Of a stretch of 64,000 nt of DNA, positions 7,332-14,331 are shown piece after piece (the first letter of the stretch is position 1; every line of letters starts with the position of its first letter). This DNA comes from Melioribacteraceae bacterium (GTDB taxonomy: Bacteria; Bacteroidota; Ignavibacteria; Ignavibacteriales; Melioribacteraceae), in assembly GCA_035362835.1 (NCBI GenBank), contig DAOSDY010000002.1:813692-877691 (forward strand). Direction: 5' to 3'. The translations under genes and the position numbers were made by a program. The notes beneath the pieces are model-generated. The model did not search any database, was not told the origin of the DNA, and saw only the letters and a program-made list of their open reading frames with translations.

Positions 7332-8714
7332 TCATGCTTTAAAAATCTTTCCACTCTTCACACCTTTCCTCTCGAAAACGTTTCGTGTGTCCACAATTAA
7401 CTTTGCATTATCCGCAATGAGCTGATAATCGACTGAATCATGGTCTGTAGAAATAAGTACAAGATCATGGGAGGAAATTGTTGAACTGTTGAACTGTACA
7501 GAGGACATTTCGAAATTATATTTGCGTGTCGGGGGGAGTTTAGGGATATAGGGATCGTAGTAATCAATTTGCGAGCCCCGAGACCTGAAGAGTTCGATCA
7601 GCTTAAGCGAAGGTGACTCGCGCATATCGTCAATATTTCTCTTATACGAGACACCGATCAGTAGAATCTTTGACTGGCTTAATGACTTGCCGTTCTGGTT
7701 CAGGACATCTCTTGTCTTTTCGACAACGTAATAGGGCTGATAAGTATTAATTTCACCGGCCAGTTCAATAAACTTTGTATTGATATCGTATTCGCGGGCT
7801 TTCCATGTAAGGTAGAAAGGGTCGATCGGGATGCAGTGCCCTCCGAGTCCGGGTCCGGGCTGGAACTCCATAAACCCGAACGGCTTGGTAGCGGCGGCCC
7901 TTATTACTTCCCAGACGTCAATTTCCATACGGTCGAAGACCATTTTTAGTTCATTAACCAATGCTATATTAATGGAGCGGAAGATATTTTCGAGCAGTTT
8001 GGTAGCTTCGGCTGCACGGGCGGAACTGACAGGGACGGTTTTAACGATTATCTGGTCGTAGAGCGCTTTAGCGACTTCAAGGCAATTTGGAGTAACTCCG
8101 CCGACTACTTTTGGAATTGTAGAGGTTGTATAATCGGGATTATTCGGGTCCTCGCGTTCCGGACTAAAAGCGAGGAAGAAGTTTTCTCCGACTTTCATAT
8201 TCCGTTCAGGAACGCCGATCATTTCCTCTTTATCTTCCTCAATACCGACAACCGCGCTGATCCCCTTTTCGAGGATCGGGAGGAGGACTTCATCCGTAGT
8301 ACCGGGATATGTTGATGACTCAAGCGCAACGAGCTGTCCTTCTTTAAGGTATTTAGCTATTTCCCTGCCGGATTCTTCGATATAGGTAAGGTCGGGTTCG
8401 CGGTGTTCATCGAGCGGAGTTGGGACGCAGATTATAATAGCGTCAACATTAATCAATCCGGAAAAATCCGATGTAGCTGAGAATTTCTTCTTTTTAACCT
8501 GTTCCAGAATTCTTGATGAATCGATATGCTTGATATAGCTCTCTCCCTTGTTAAGAAGAGGAATTTTCCGGTCGTCGATATCGAATCCGATGACTGTAAA
8601 ATCTTTTTCAGCAAATGTAAGGGCGAGGGGGAGTCCGACGTAGCCCATGCCGATGATTCCGATAACAGCGGATCTGGAGTTGATTTTGTTGAGTAATTGG
8701 GTTTTCTGTGTCAT
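7332..8714 (-). CDS. Nucleotide sugar dehydrogenase (WbpA/UDP-GlcNAc 6-dehydrogenase-like)
   Basis: 460 residues with the three domains of the UDP-glucose/GDP-mannose dehydrogenase family. The NAD motif GMGYVGLPLA is at 22-31, SSTYPGTT near 133-140, FSPERE near 183-188, and the catalytic cysteine is C294 in GGHCIPIDPFYL. The GGHCIPIDP form is typical of UDP-N-acetylglucosamine/mannosamine dehydrogenases. It oxidises C6 twice to give a uronic acid for the polysaccharide. Residues about 151-174 are an extra, charged segment between LLPILEK and KVGENFF that most relatives lack; it is not made of the local repeats. Upstream lies a word-A array and a broken four-helix-bundle gene. Confidence 0.88.
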   Translation of the reverse strand: MTQKTQLLNKINSRSAVIGIIGMGYVGLPLALTFAEKDFTVIGFDIDDRKIPLLNKGESYIKHIDSSRILEQVKKKKFSATSDFSGLINVDAIIICVPTPLDEHREPDLTYIEESGREIAKYLKEGQLVALESSTYPGTTDEVLLPILEKGISAVVGIEEDKEEMIGVPERNMKVGENFFLAFSPEREDPNNPDYTTSTIPKVVGGVTPNCLEVAKALYDQIIVKTVPVSSARAAEATKLLENIFRSINIALVNELKMVFDRMEIDVWEVIRAAATKPFGFMEFQPGPGLGGHCIPIDPFYLTWKAREYDINTKFIELAGEINTYQPYYVVEKTRDVLNQNGKSLSQSKILLIGVSYKRNIDDMRESPSLKLIELFRSRGSQIDYYDPYIPKLPPTRKYNFEMSSVQFNSSTISSHDLVLISTDHDSVDYQLIADNAKLIVDTRNVFERKGVKSGKIFKA

Positions 8715-8739
8715 GGTGTATTAGTTAAGGTTAGTAATT

Positions 8740-8782
8740 AGTTACAAAGTGATAAAGTAACAAGGTGACAAAGTGACAAAGG
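8740..8782 (+). repeat. Word-A array, 3' flank of broken four-helix-bundle copy 1
   Basis: GTTACAAAGTGATAAAG, GTAACAAGGTGACAAAG and further units of GTNACAAR, directly against the stop codon of the broken gene. Confidence 0.8.
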
Positions 8783-9148
8783 TTATTTATTGAGATATTT
8801 AATTAATCCATAAAGTTGAGCACGTAATTCATTAAGCAGATTAATTAATTTTTCTAATTCAGTTGTTGATATATAATTTAATTCATTCGAAATTACTAGC
8901 TGAGTTTCAATTTCTGACAATGAACCAGAGGCAATATATAAAAACTGTACAAATTCCTTCTTTGAATGACGGGCACTTCATTCTGCTATATTAGATGGGA
9001 CCGAAACGGCCGCGCGGCAAAGCTGAGAAATAATTCCATACATTTCATTATTCGGGAAATTACTTGTAATCTCATAAATATATTTTACTAATTGGATAGA
9101 ATTTTTCCATAAATCCAAATCTCTATGTGTCTTATATTTCCCTTCAAT
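8783..9148 (-). pseudogene. Four-helix-bundle gene type 1, broken copy 1
   Basis: Same 122-codon span as the intact gene at 5448-5813 and clearly homologous through its whole length, ending GLIKYLNK. Two lesions are visible: the start codon is ATT (9146-9148) where the other copies have ATG, and codon 57 is TGA (8978-8980) where the intact gene has glycine in the AEGSARHS signature. It is almost identical to copy 2 at 11952-12317, including that TGA, so the two come from duplication or conversion after the nonsense change. It is bracketed by word-A and inverted word-A arrays, as the intact gene is. Confidence 0.88.
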
Positions 9149-9152
9149 CCCA

Positions 9153-9190
9153 AACTCTGTTACTTTGTATCTTTGTTACTCTGTTACTAA
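9153..9190 (-). repeat. Inverted word-A array, 5' flank of broken copy 1
   Basis: CTCTGTTACTTTGTATC, TTTGTTACTC, TGTTACTAAG: reverse complement of GTNACAAR units. Nearly the same bases follow broken copy 2 and the intact gene. Confidence 0.82.
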
Positions 9191-9212
9191 GTAAGCTGTT
9201 ACAGATTACTCA

Positions 9213-9383
9213 TTACTGATCACAAGCTACTCTCATTCCTCCGCACCCAAATCCGCACACAGCTCCGCTACGGTAAGTCACACTTCCCCCGAATGGTTCA
9301 GGATTAAGATTATTATTTCTGCCCTCATAGAAGATTGGTATTCCGAGTAAAAACCCAGATTTATTAGTGAATATAATGAAATT
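9213..9383 (-). other. Unassigned open-frame fragment
   Basis: A minus-strand frame open for about 57 codons with no ATG, GTG or TTG start that I can find; it ends in a glycine/cysteine-rich tail (SGAVCGFGCGGMRVACDQ, then stop). The right part is richer in GC than its AT-rich flank. It could be the decayed 3' end of a gene lost when repeats entered the region, or chance. I do not recognise it. Confidence 0.3.
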
Positions 9384-9437
9384 TTATATTTAATAGTTAG
9401 TATCTTTTATTAAAAAAATGTTATCTCTGCATAGAGG

Positions 9438-9948
9438 TTGTTCTTAGTTCTTAGTTAAAGAAGAGTGACAAGGTTACAAAGTGACAAGGTGACAAAGTAA
9501 CAAGAGTCTGAGGACGGAGATGGAATGCTTGGATGCTTGATTGATTGGATGATTGAGGGGTGAGTTGTAGTTGGTTCTTGGTTCTTAGTTCGGGGTTCGT
9601 GGTTCTTAGTTAAGGTAGAGTAACAAGGTTACAAAGTGACAAGGTGACAAGGTGACAAAGGAAGTGATTAGTAATGGGAAGTCTGAAACTGAAGACGGAG
9701 GACAGAGGTCGGAAAAGGAATGCTTGGGTGATTGGATGATTGAGGGGTGAGTTGTACTTGGTTGGTTCGTAGTTCTTAGTTGTTGGTTCTTAGTTCTGAG
9801 TTAAGATGTAGTGACAAAGAGACAAAGTAACAAGGTGACAAGGGAGTGATGGGTGATCGGTAATCGGAAGACGGAGGTCAGAAGACTGAAGTCGGAGGAC
9901 GGAGATGGAATGCTTGGATGCTTGATTGATTGGATGATTGAGGAGTGC
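9438..9948 (+). repeat. Composite word array, three B-A-D-C rounds
   Basis: The clearest example of the repeat system. Word A blocks begin at 9465, 9620 and 9811, so the higher-order period is about 155-190 bp. Each round runs B (GTTCTTGGTTCTTAGTT), a short link (AAGGTAGA), A (GTAACAAGGTTACAAAG), D1 (GTGATCGGTAATCG), D2 (GAAGACGGAGGTCAGAAGAC) and C (AATGCTTGGATGCTTGATTG). The first round lacks D1. Each word is itself a degenerate 7-bp (B, D1, D2) or 8-bp (A, C) tandem repeat. There is no gene in 9384-10005. Confidence 0.88.
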
Positions 9949-10005
9949 GCGGTTCGTACCGGAGTACATACCTCAGAAGACTGAATAATTGAATTGTTCT
10001 GAAGG

Positions 10006-11427
10006 TTATTTCATAAAGATCATTTTCCTTATTTGATTGAATGATTTACCGCCGCCAGTTGGTATCGCAAAAATCCTGTAAAAATAGATGCCGCTTGAAT
10101 TTCCCTTCCCCTCCCATGTGATTGTATGATTCCCCGCAGGTTTTATTTCATTTACTAAGCGAGACTTAACCTCTCCTAATACATTAAAAACAGTAAGAGT
10201 TACACTACTTTCTTTTGGAATTGTATAATTAATCTTCGTCGTTGGATTAAATGGATTGGGAAAGTTCTGATCTAATTTATAATCAGAAATGATTTCATTA
10301 GCTTTTATTGATGTTGGAGTTTTTATTTCAAAAGCTCTTCTTGCCATAATGTGAGGGGGATTTCCATTCGGGTATCCTCTGCCAAAATACAAATAGCCCT
10401 GGCTTCCCGTAGTCATTTGCGAGGGATGATCTAAACTAATTAAACTGGGATAAGCAACACCCGGCTGACCCTGAATTGAGCTGAGATAAAAATCGCGTTC
10501 ATTCCAGATTAATCTTGGTGTATCCCAGGAAATACCGTTTGAAGAGGTTGATATATGAATACCGTTTCTGCTCTGGAATACAACGATGAACTGATCGATC
10601 GCCGTGTTGTAACTTACCGCAGGAAGCGCGGCATAAACGCTAGTTAGACCATCCGGCGGCGGCTGATTTATGACAGGTGTACCCAATCCTCCCAATCCGG
10701 GTTGCGAGAAACTTCCGTTGGAATATTTGAACCAGGAGCCCGGTTCCCCGTCGGATGATACTGCCGCTCTCGCCAGGTAAATCAGGTCCGGTCTGCTTAC
10801 CGGATTACCCCTTAGCCATTCAGTAAACATCATATACAAATAATTGCCATCTTTACTCTTAAAAACTGTCGGATTGCCGACTCCCCAGATCTGGAAATTA
10901 CAATTAGCTGGTTTCGGAGCTGCTGTAGAAAGAACCTGTCCCCTTCTCTGCCAGGTTATTCCGCCGTCGGTAGAACGAGCTAAGCCGATAGCAGCCATGA
11001 ATGGATTCGGGAAGTTGCACGGATGATTTTCTGCATGATAGAACATAAGGAGATCCGTTCCGTTATTAGCCGGTATAACCGAATAAGCACCGGCATAGGA
11101 ACTATCGAAACCGGTTCCGCTCGGCTCCAATATTAAAACCGCCTGGCCTCCCTGAAGCGGAAACGGTTCAAGATTTGAAAAATCATTTCCTCTAAGAAGA
11201 ACAGTTCTATTGGTTGCGGTAAACCAGAATCGAATCTCATTTTCAAATTTTTTGTAAGATACCGGCCCATCAGGAGTATGCATTAATCCCCACGGATTGC
11301 TTCCGGGGATTACGATTTCTTCATTTTCAGAAAGTATAAATTCAAAATCGGTTTGAGAGTAAATGGTAAAATTTAGAGAAATGAAAAGTGCAATCAGAAG
11401 GCACAGGATACGATCAGGATTTTTCAT
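10006..11427 (-). CDS. T9SS-sorted secreted protein with sialidase-like (Asp-box) propeller
   Basis: 473 residues. Residues 1-25 are a signal peptide (hydrophobic core LCLLIALFISLNFTIYSQ). The body has an Asp-box, ARSTDGGITWQRRG, and further W/G-rich strands (SWFKYSNG, HISTSSNGISWD) typical of sialidase or GH43-like beta-propellers; it probably binds or cleaves glycans outside the cell. Residues about 390-473 form a T9SS type A sorting domain, with NFPNPFNPTTKINY, a VTLTVFNVLGE strand and the ending KMIFMK. The catalytic residues of a true sialidase cannot be made out, so enzyme activity is uncertain. Repeat blocks lie on both sides. Confidence 0.82.
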   Translation of the reverse strand: MKNPDRILCLLIALFISLNFTIYSQTDFEFILSENEEIVIPGSNPWGLMHTPDGPVSYKKFENEIRFWFTATNRTVLLRGNDFSNLEPFPLQGGQAVLILEPSGTGFDSSYAGAYSVIPANNGTDLLMFYHAENHPCNFPNPFMAAIGLARSTDGGITWQRRGQVLSTAAPKPANCNFQIWGVGNPTVFKSKDGNYLYMMFTEWLRGNPVSRPDLIYLARAAVSSDGEPGSWFKYSNGSFSQPGLGGLGTPVINQPPPDGLTSVYAALPAVSYNTAIDQFIVVFQSRNGIHISTSSNGISWDTPRLIWNERDFYLSSIQGQPGVAYPSLISLDHPSQMTTGSQGYLYFGRGYPNGNPPHIMARRAFEIKTPTSIKANEIISDYKLDQNFPNPFNPTTKINYTIPKESSVTLTVFNVLGEVKSRLVNEIKPAGNHTITWEGKGNSSGIYFYRIFAIPTGGGKSFNQIRKMIFMK

Positions 11428-11525
11428 ACAAGTTCATCCTATTTTCAATTTCAAGATGGCTAATTATCGGATGCGAGTCAATATCCGTGTTGGGGAGGGA
11501 GGCGTGCTGGGTTAAAGAGTAAACA

Positions 11526-11951
11526 GTAATCGGTGAACTGTAATCGGATGATGGAGGTCAGAAGACTGAAGTCTGAGGACGGAGATGGAATGCTTGGATG
11601 CTTGATTGATTGGATGATTGAGGAGTGATCGGTGAACTGTGAAGGAATGGTCAGGAATAATGGATTGATGGAATGATGGAATAATGGGTGGATCGATCGT
11701 AGTTCTTGGTTAATGTAGAGTAACAAGGTTACAAAGTGACAAGGTGACAAGGGAGTGATTGGTGATGGGTGATGGGTGATCGGAAGTCGGAGGACAGAAG
11801 ACGGAAGTCGGAAAAGGAATGCTTGGATGCTTGGATGTTTGGATGATTGAGGGGTGAGTTGTAGTTGGTTCTTGGTTAAAGTTGAGTGACAAGGTGACAA
11901 AGTAACAAAGTGACAAAGTAACAAGGTGACGAAGTAACAAAGTGACAAAGG
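11526..11951 (+). repeat. Composite word array next to broken copy 2
   Basis: The gap 11428-11951 is almost all repeat. In order: D1/D2 (GTAATCGGATGATGG, GTCAGAAGACTGAAG), C, then an E stretch (GGAATAATGGATTGATGG, GGAATGATGGAATAATGG) at about 11644-11692, B, A (from 11720), D1 (GTGATGGGTGATGGGTGATC), D2, C, B and a long A array (from 11886) that ends at the stop of the broken four-helix-bundle gene. Word A blocks are 166 bp apart. Confidence 0.87.
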
Positions 11952-12317
11952 TTATTTATTGAGATATTTAATTAATCCATAAAGTTGAGCACGTAATTCA
12001 TTAAGCAGATTAATTAATTTTTCTAATTCAGTTGTTGATATATAATTTAATTCATTCGAAATTACTAGCTGAGTTTCAATTTCTGACAATGAACCAGAGG
12101 CAATATATAAAAACTGTACAAATTCCTTCTTTGAATGACGGGCACTTCATTCTGCTATATTAGATGGGACCGAAACGGCCGCGCGGCAAAGCTGAGAAAT
12201 AATTCCATACATTTCATTATTCGGGAAATTACTTGTAATCTCATAAATATATTTTACTAATTGGATAGAATTTTTCCATAAATCCAAATCTCTATGCGTC
12301 TTATATTTCCCTTCCAT
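11952..12317 (-). pseudogene. Four-helix-bundle gene type 1, broken copy 2
   Basis: Near-identical to broken copy 1 (8783-9148). Here the ATG start is kept (12315-12317) but codon 57 is the same TGA (12147-12149) in place of glycine. Upstream and downstream of the TGA the frame is fully open and all family motifs are present (AAVSVPSNIAE, then SARHSKKEF, then EIETQLVISNELNYIS). If the gene is read at all it gives a 56-residue stub. Word-A arrays flank it in inverted orientation. Confidence 0.88.
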
Positions 12318-12321
12318 CCCT

Positions 12322-12358
12322 AACTTTGTTACTTTGTATCTTTGTTACTCTGTTACTA
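12322..12358 (-). repeat. Inverted word-A array, 5' flank of broken copy 2
   Basis: ACTTTGTTACTTTGTATC, TTTGTTACTC, TGTTACTAC on the plus strand: reverse complement of GTNACAAR units, matching the 5' flank of copy 1. Confidence 0.82.
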
Positions 12359-12388
12359 CATAACCTATTACACATAATCCATTACACA

Positions 12389-13312
12389 TCACTCGCCGGG
12401 GTTCTTCCTGTCGAACTTAAGTATGACAGATTCCTTTTCGCGGTCGGAGAGGCCGTCTGATTTATTAGTTGATTTGAATAAGTCGAATACGTTCTTAACC
12501 TGTTCTTCGGCGTCCTTCTGATGGGCGGCATCAATTTTTGCAGGTCCCTGATCAGGTTTGGAGGCTATATCGCTCTCAATATTTAGAGCCTGTTTAAGAA
12601 GAGAAATAATCTCTTCACGCAGGTCGACCACTTTATTTGGATCCGGAGAGCTCGGAGGATTAAGTACTTTTACAGCTGGGGTTTTATCCTCGGCAATATT
12701 ATTTATCGACGCTACGTTATCGGGTGCTTTTTCAGCCGTCGTTTTATGCTCATACTTCTTTGCCTGAACGGTTTCAGCTGCCTGTTCCCTTTCGTCAATC
12801 TCTTTATCTATGAAATCCTTATCAAAAGCGAAGATCGCATCGGCAAAAATCTTATCGTTCTGATTCTGCGCTTCTACTGCTTTGAGGTCGAAGCTGTAGA
12901 CTTCCGCAAAATCGGGTTCGCTTTCCCAACGTGTAAGAGATGTCAGTCCGACCTGCTGAATTTTGAACCGGAAGCGGTTCGGGTCGAGTTCAAAACGAAG
13001 GTGACGGAGGTCTTTAATTGCGAAGATCGGATCGAAGTAGACGAGCTCCATCCTGCCGTTTACTTTAATAAAATACCCATACTTGGTTGAATAAGCATCG
13101 AGGTTATGGATGTTTGTTAGAAGCCGGTAGATAATCAGGTTCTTGGGCGAGGGATCTTTAACATAGTTGCACACATCGAAATAGCTGATGCGTCTGGGAC
13201 GTTTAGTCTTTTCGTTCTTGAAGATTATCTTAAAACTGTCGTTGAAATTAAACAGGTTCTGGGAGTAGATGAGGACGTCCTTTGTTTTGAGGTCTAGAGT
13301 TTCAAGTAGCAT
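12389..13312 (-). CDS. Unknown protein with charged, low-complexity C-terminal half
   Basis: 307 residues; I do not recognise the family. Residues 1-165 look like a compact mixed alpha/beta domain with many aromatic and basic residues (for example RRISYFDVCNYVKDPSPKN, then FELDPNRFRFKIQQVG). Residues from about 170 are rich in Ala, Glu, Lys and Asp (EREQAAETVQAKKYEHK) and look disordered or coiled, with a predicted helix REEIISLLKQALNIE. No signal peptide or membrane segment. It stands alone between repeat-flanked four-helix-bundle genes. Codon use and GC are higher than in the 1-8 kb cluster, so it may be native. Confidence 0.6.
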   Translation of the reverse strand: MLLETLDLKTKDVLIYSQNLFNFNDSFKIIFKNEKTKRPRRISYFDVCNYVKDPSPKNLIIYRLLTNIHNLDAYSTKYGYFIKVNGRMELVYFDPIFAIKDLRHLRFELDPNRFRFKIQQVGLTSLTRWESEPDFAEVYSFDLKAVEAQNQNDKIFADAIFAFDKDFIDKEIDEREQAAETVQAKKYEHKTTAEKAPDNVASINNIAEDKTPAVKVLNPPSSPDPNKVVDLREEIISLLKQALNIESDIASKPDQGPAKIDAAHQKDAEEQVKNVFDLFKSTNKSDGLSDREKESVILKFDRKNPGE

Positions 13313-13318
13313 GTTTAT

Positions 13319-13343
13319 TCGTTCTTAGTTCTTGGTTCTTGGT
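13319..13343 (+). repeat. Word-B array at the 3' end of four-helix-bundle gene type 2
   Basis: TCGTTCTTAGTTCTTGGTTC followed by TTGG: four 7-bp units of GTTCTTR. It overlaps the 3' end of the gene, so the last residues of that protein (KPRTKN) are encoded by the repeat. Confidence 0.82.
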
Positions 13344-13711
13344 TTATAATTAGAATTTTTTAAATACTGAATAAAGCCGCCAATCAGTTTTTTTATTTTT
13401 TCAGATTTCTCGGTTAATCCATTAAATTGTTCAATGCTAATATACTCAATATCGAGTGCAATATATAAGAGCGATTGGACTTCAGATGCAGACCGATAAG
13501 CATAATTGAGAAAATTGATAAATGACTTATTTGAACCGCTATCAAATCCTTCTGCAATATTTGTCATAATCGAAACAGCTGCTCTCTGCAGCTGGTCTTT
13601 GAATCCGAAATCTTTTGTAATGCTGCCACGGGAAGTAATCTTATAAATATCCTTAACAAAGATTCTGGCTTCTTTCCATGAATCAATTTCAGGAAATGAT
13701 TCAATGTTCAT
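13325..13711 (-). CDS. Four-helix-bundle protein, S23/IVP family (type 2)
   Basis: 128 residues, helical throughout, with the family signature LQRAAVSIMTNIAEGFDSGS at about 44-63 and the following FLNYAYRSASEVQSLLYIAL helix. It is clearly diverged from type 1. The C-terminal tail NYKPRTKN is translated word-B repeat, so the repeat abuts or has overrun the original stop. Upstream (plus-strand right side) a degenerate inverted B (CAAAGATCTAAGAGC, 13752-13766) can be seen, giving the same word/gene/inverted-word layout as type 1. Function is not known; a nucleic-acid-binding role is an inference from Avd. Confidence 0.85.
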   Translation of the reverse strand: MNIESFPEIDSWKEARIFVKDIYKITSRGSITKDFGFKDQLQRAAVSIMTNIAEGFDSGSNKSFINFLNYAYRSASEVQSLLYIALDIEYISIEQFNGLTEKSEKIKKLIGGFIQYLKNSNYKPRTKN

Positions 13712-13751
13712 TTATTAACAGCACTAATTATTACTCATCAACAAATAACAG

Positions 13752-13766
13752 CAAAGATCTAAGAGC
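13752..13766 (-). repeat. Degenerate inverted word-B, 5' flank of type 2 gene
   Basis: CAAAGATCTAAGAGC; its reverse complement GCTCTTAGATCTTTG matches GTTCTTAGTTCTTGG at 12 of 15 positions. A short match, so it may be chance. Confidence 0.4.
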
Positions 13767-13786
13767 ATCGCATAACCGCAATATTA

Positions 13787-13818
13787 TTGTTTGCTTGATT
13801 GATTGGATGCTTGACTGA
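13787..13818 (+). repeat. Word-C array, 3' flank of four-helix-bundle gene type 3
   Basis: TTGTTTGCTTGATTGATTGG followed by ATGCTTGACTG: the same word C as in the composite arrays, here ending six bases before the stop codon of the gene. Its inverted partner is at 14277-14302. Confidence 0.8.
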
Positions 13819-13823
13819 AAGCC

Positions 13824-14252
13824 CTACTTCGAATAATCGACACGCCAATCATCATCAGGCACAGATTTATCAATTAGTGATTTAATAAATTTCAGCAATT
13901 TGTTTTCCAATTCAAAACATTTACCGTCGAAAAGATCGAACAAATTATTGCTGATAATTCCAGTATTAAAAAGAGCGAACATTTGAGAATAATTTTCAGC
14001 TAATGAACTGAGAGCAATATCAATAAACCGAATAAGTTCTTTCTTTGATCTTCTTGAATGCCCTTCTGTTATATTGCTATGAACAGAAAAAGAGGAATCA
14101 AGAATTTGAGATTTAAGTTTCAGATCAATTTTCAGATTTGAAAGCAAGTCGTATTCAATTCTGAACAATTCTATTGCTAACTTCCATATCTCAAGTTTTC
14201 TATAAGACCGATTAAGATTCTTATTCCGGCTCAATACTTCTTCATCAAGCAT
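13824..14252 (-). CDS. Four-helix-bundle protein, S23/IVP family (type 3)
   Basis: 142 residues, helical, with the diverged signature SSFSVHSNITEGHSRRSKKE at about 53-72 followed by LIRFIDIALSSLAENYSQM. The N-terminus SYRKLEIWKLAIELFR matches the first helix of the family (type 1 reads HRDLDLWKNSIQLVK). The acidic tail PDDDWRVDYSK is extra. Word C lies directly at its 3' side and inverted word C at its 5' side, so this third type follows the bracket rule with a third word. Function not known. Confidence 0.83.
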   Translation of the reverse strand: MLDEEVLSRNKNLNRSYRKLEIWKLAIELFRIEYDLLSNLKIDLKLKSQILDSSFSVHSNITEGHSRRSKKELIRFIDIALSSLAENYSQMFALFNTGIISNNLFDLFDGKCFELENKLLKFIKSLIDKSVPDDDWRVDYSK

Positions 14253-14276
14253 AATATATTAACTACTTCTTTCCAC

Positions 14277-14302
14277 GCAATCAAACAACCAAGCATTCAA
14301 TC
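14277..14302 (-). repeat. Inverted word-C array, 5' flank of type 3 gene
   Basis: Plus strand reads GCAATCAAACAACCAAGCAT then TCAATC; the reverse complement GATTGAATGCTTGGTTGTTT is a word-C stretch. Together with 13787-13818 it brackets the type 3 gene as an inverted repeat. Confidence 0.72.
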
Positions 14303-14331
14303 TGAATATATTTTAAGCGTACGCTACCCTC

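Noticed and set aside
9438..9948. A CRISPR array
   Set aside because: Units are 7-8 bp and degenerate, without a constant 25-40 bp repeat or unique spacers of even length; no cas genes are in the window.
11478..11948. A 156-codon open frame on the minus strand, and a 76-codon one beside it
   Set aside because: It is translated repeat words (FVTLLLCHFVTL, SIIQSIKHPSI and the like) with no start signal and no homology that I know; open only because the words lack stop codons in that frame.
8978..12149. UGA read as an amino acid in the two broken four-helix-bundle genes
   Set aside because: Other genes use TGA as an ordinary stop (purB, degP, maf), no selenocysteine element is visible, and the intact copy has glycine; a shared nonsense mutation in a duplicated pseudogene is simpler.
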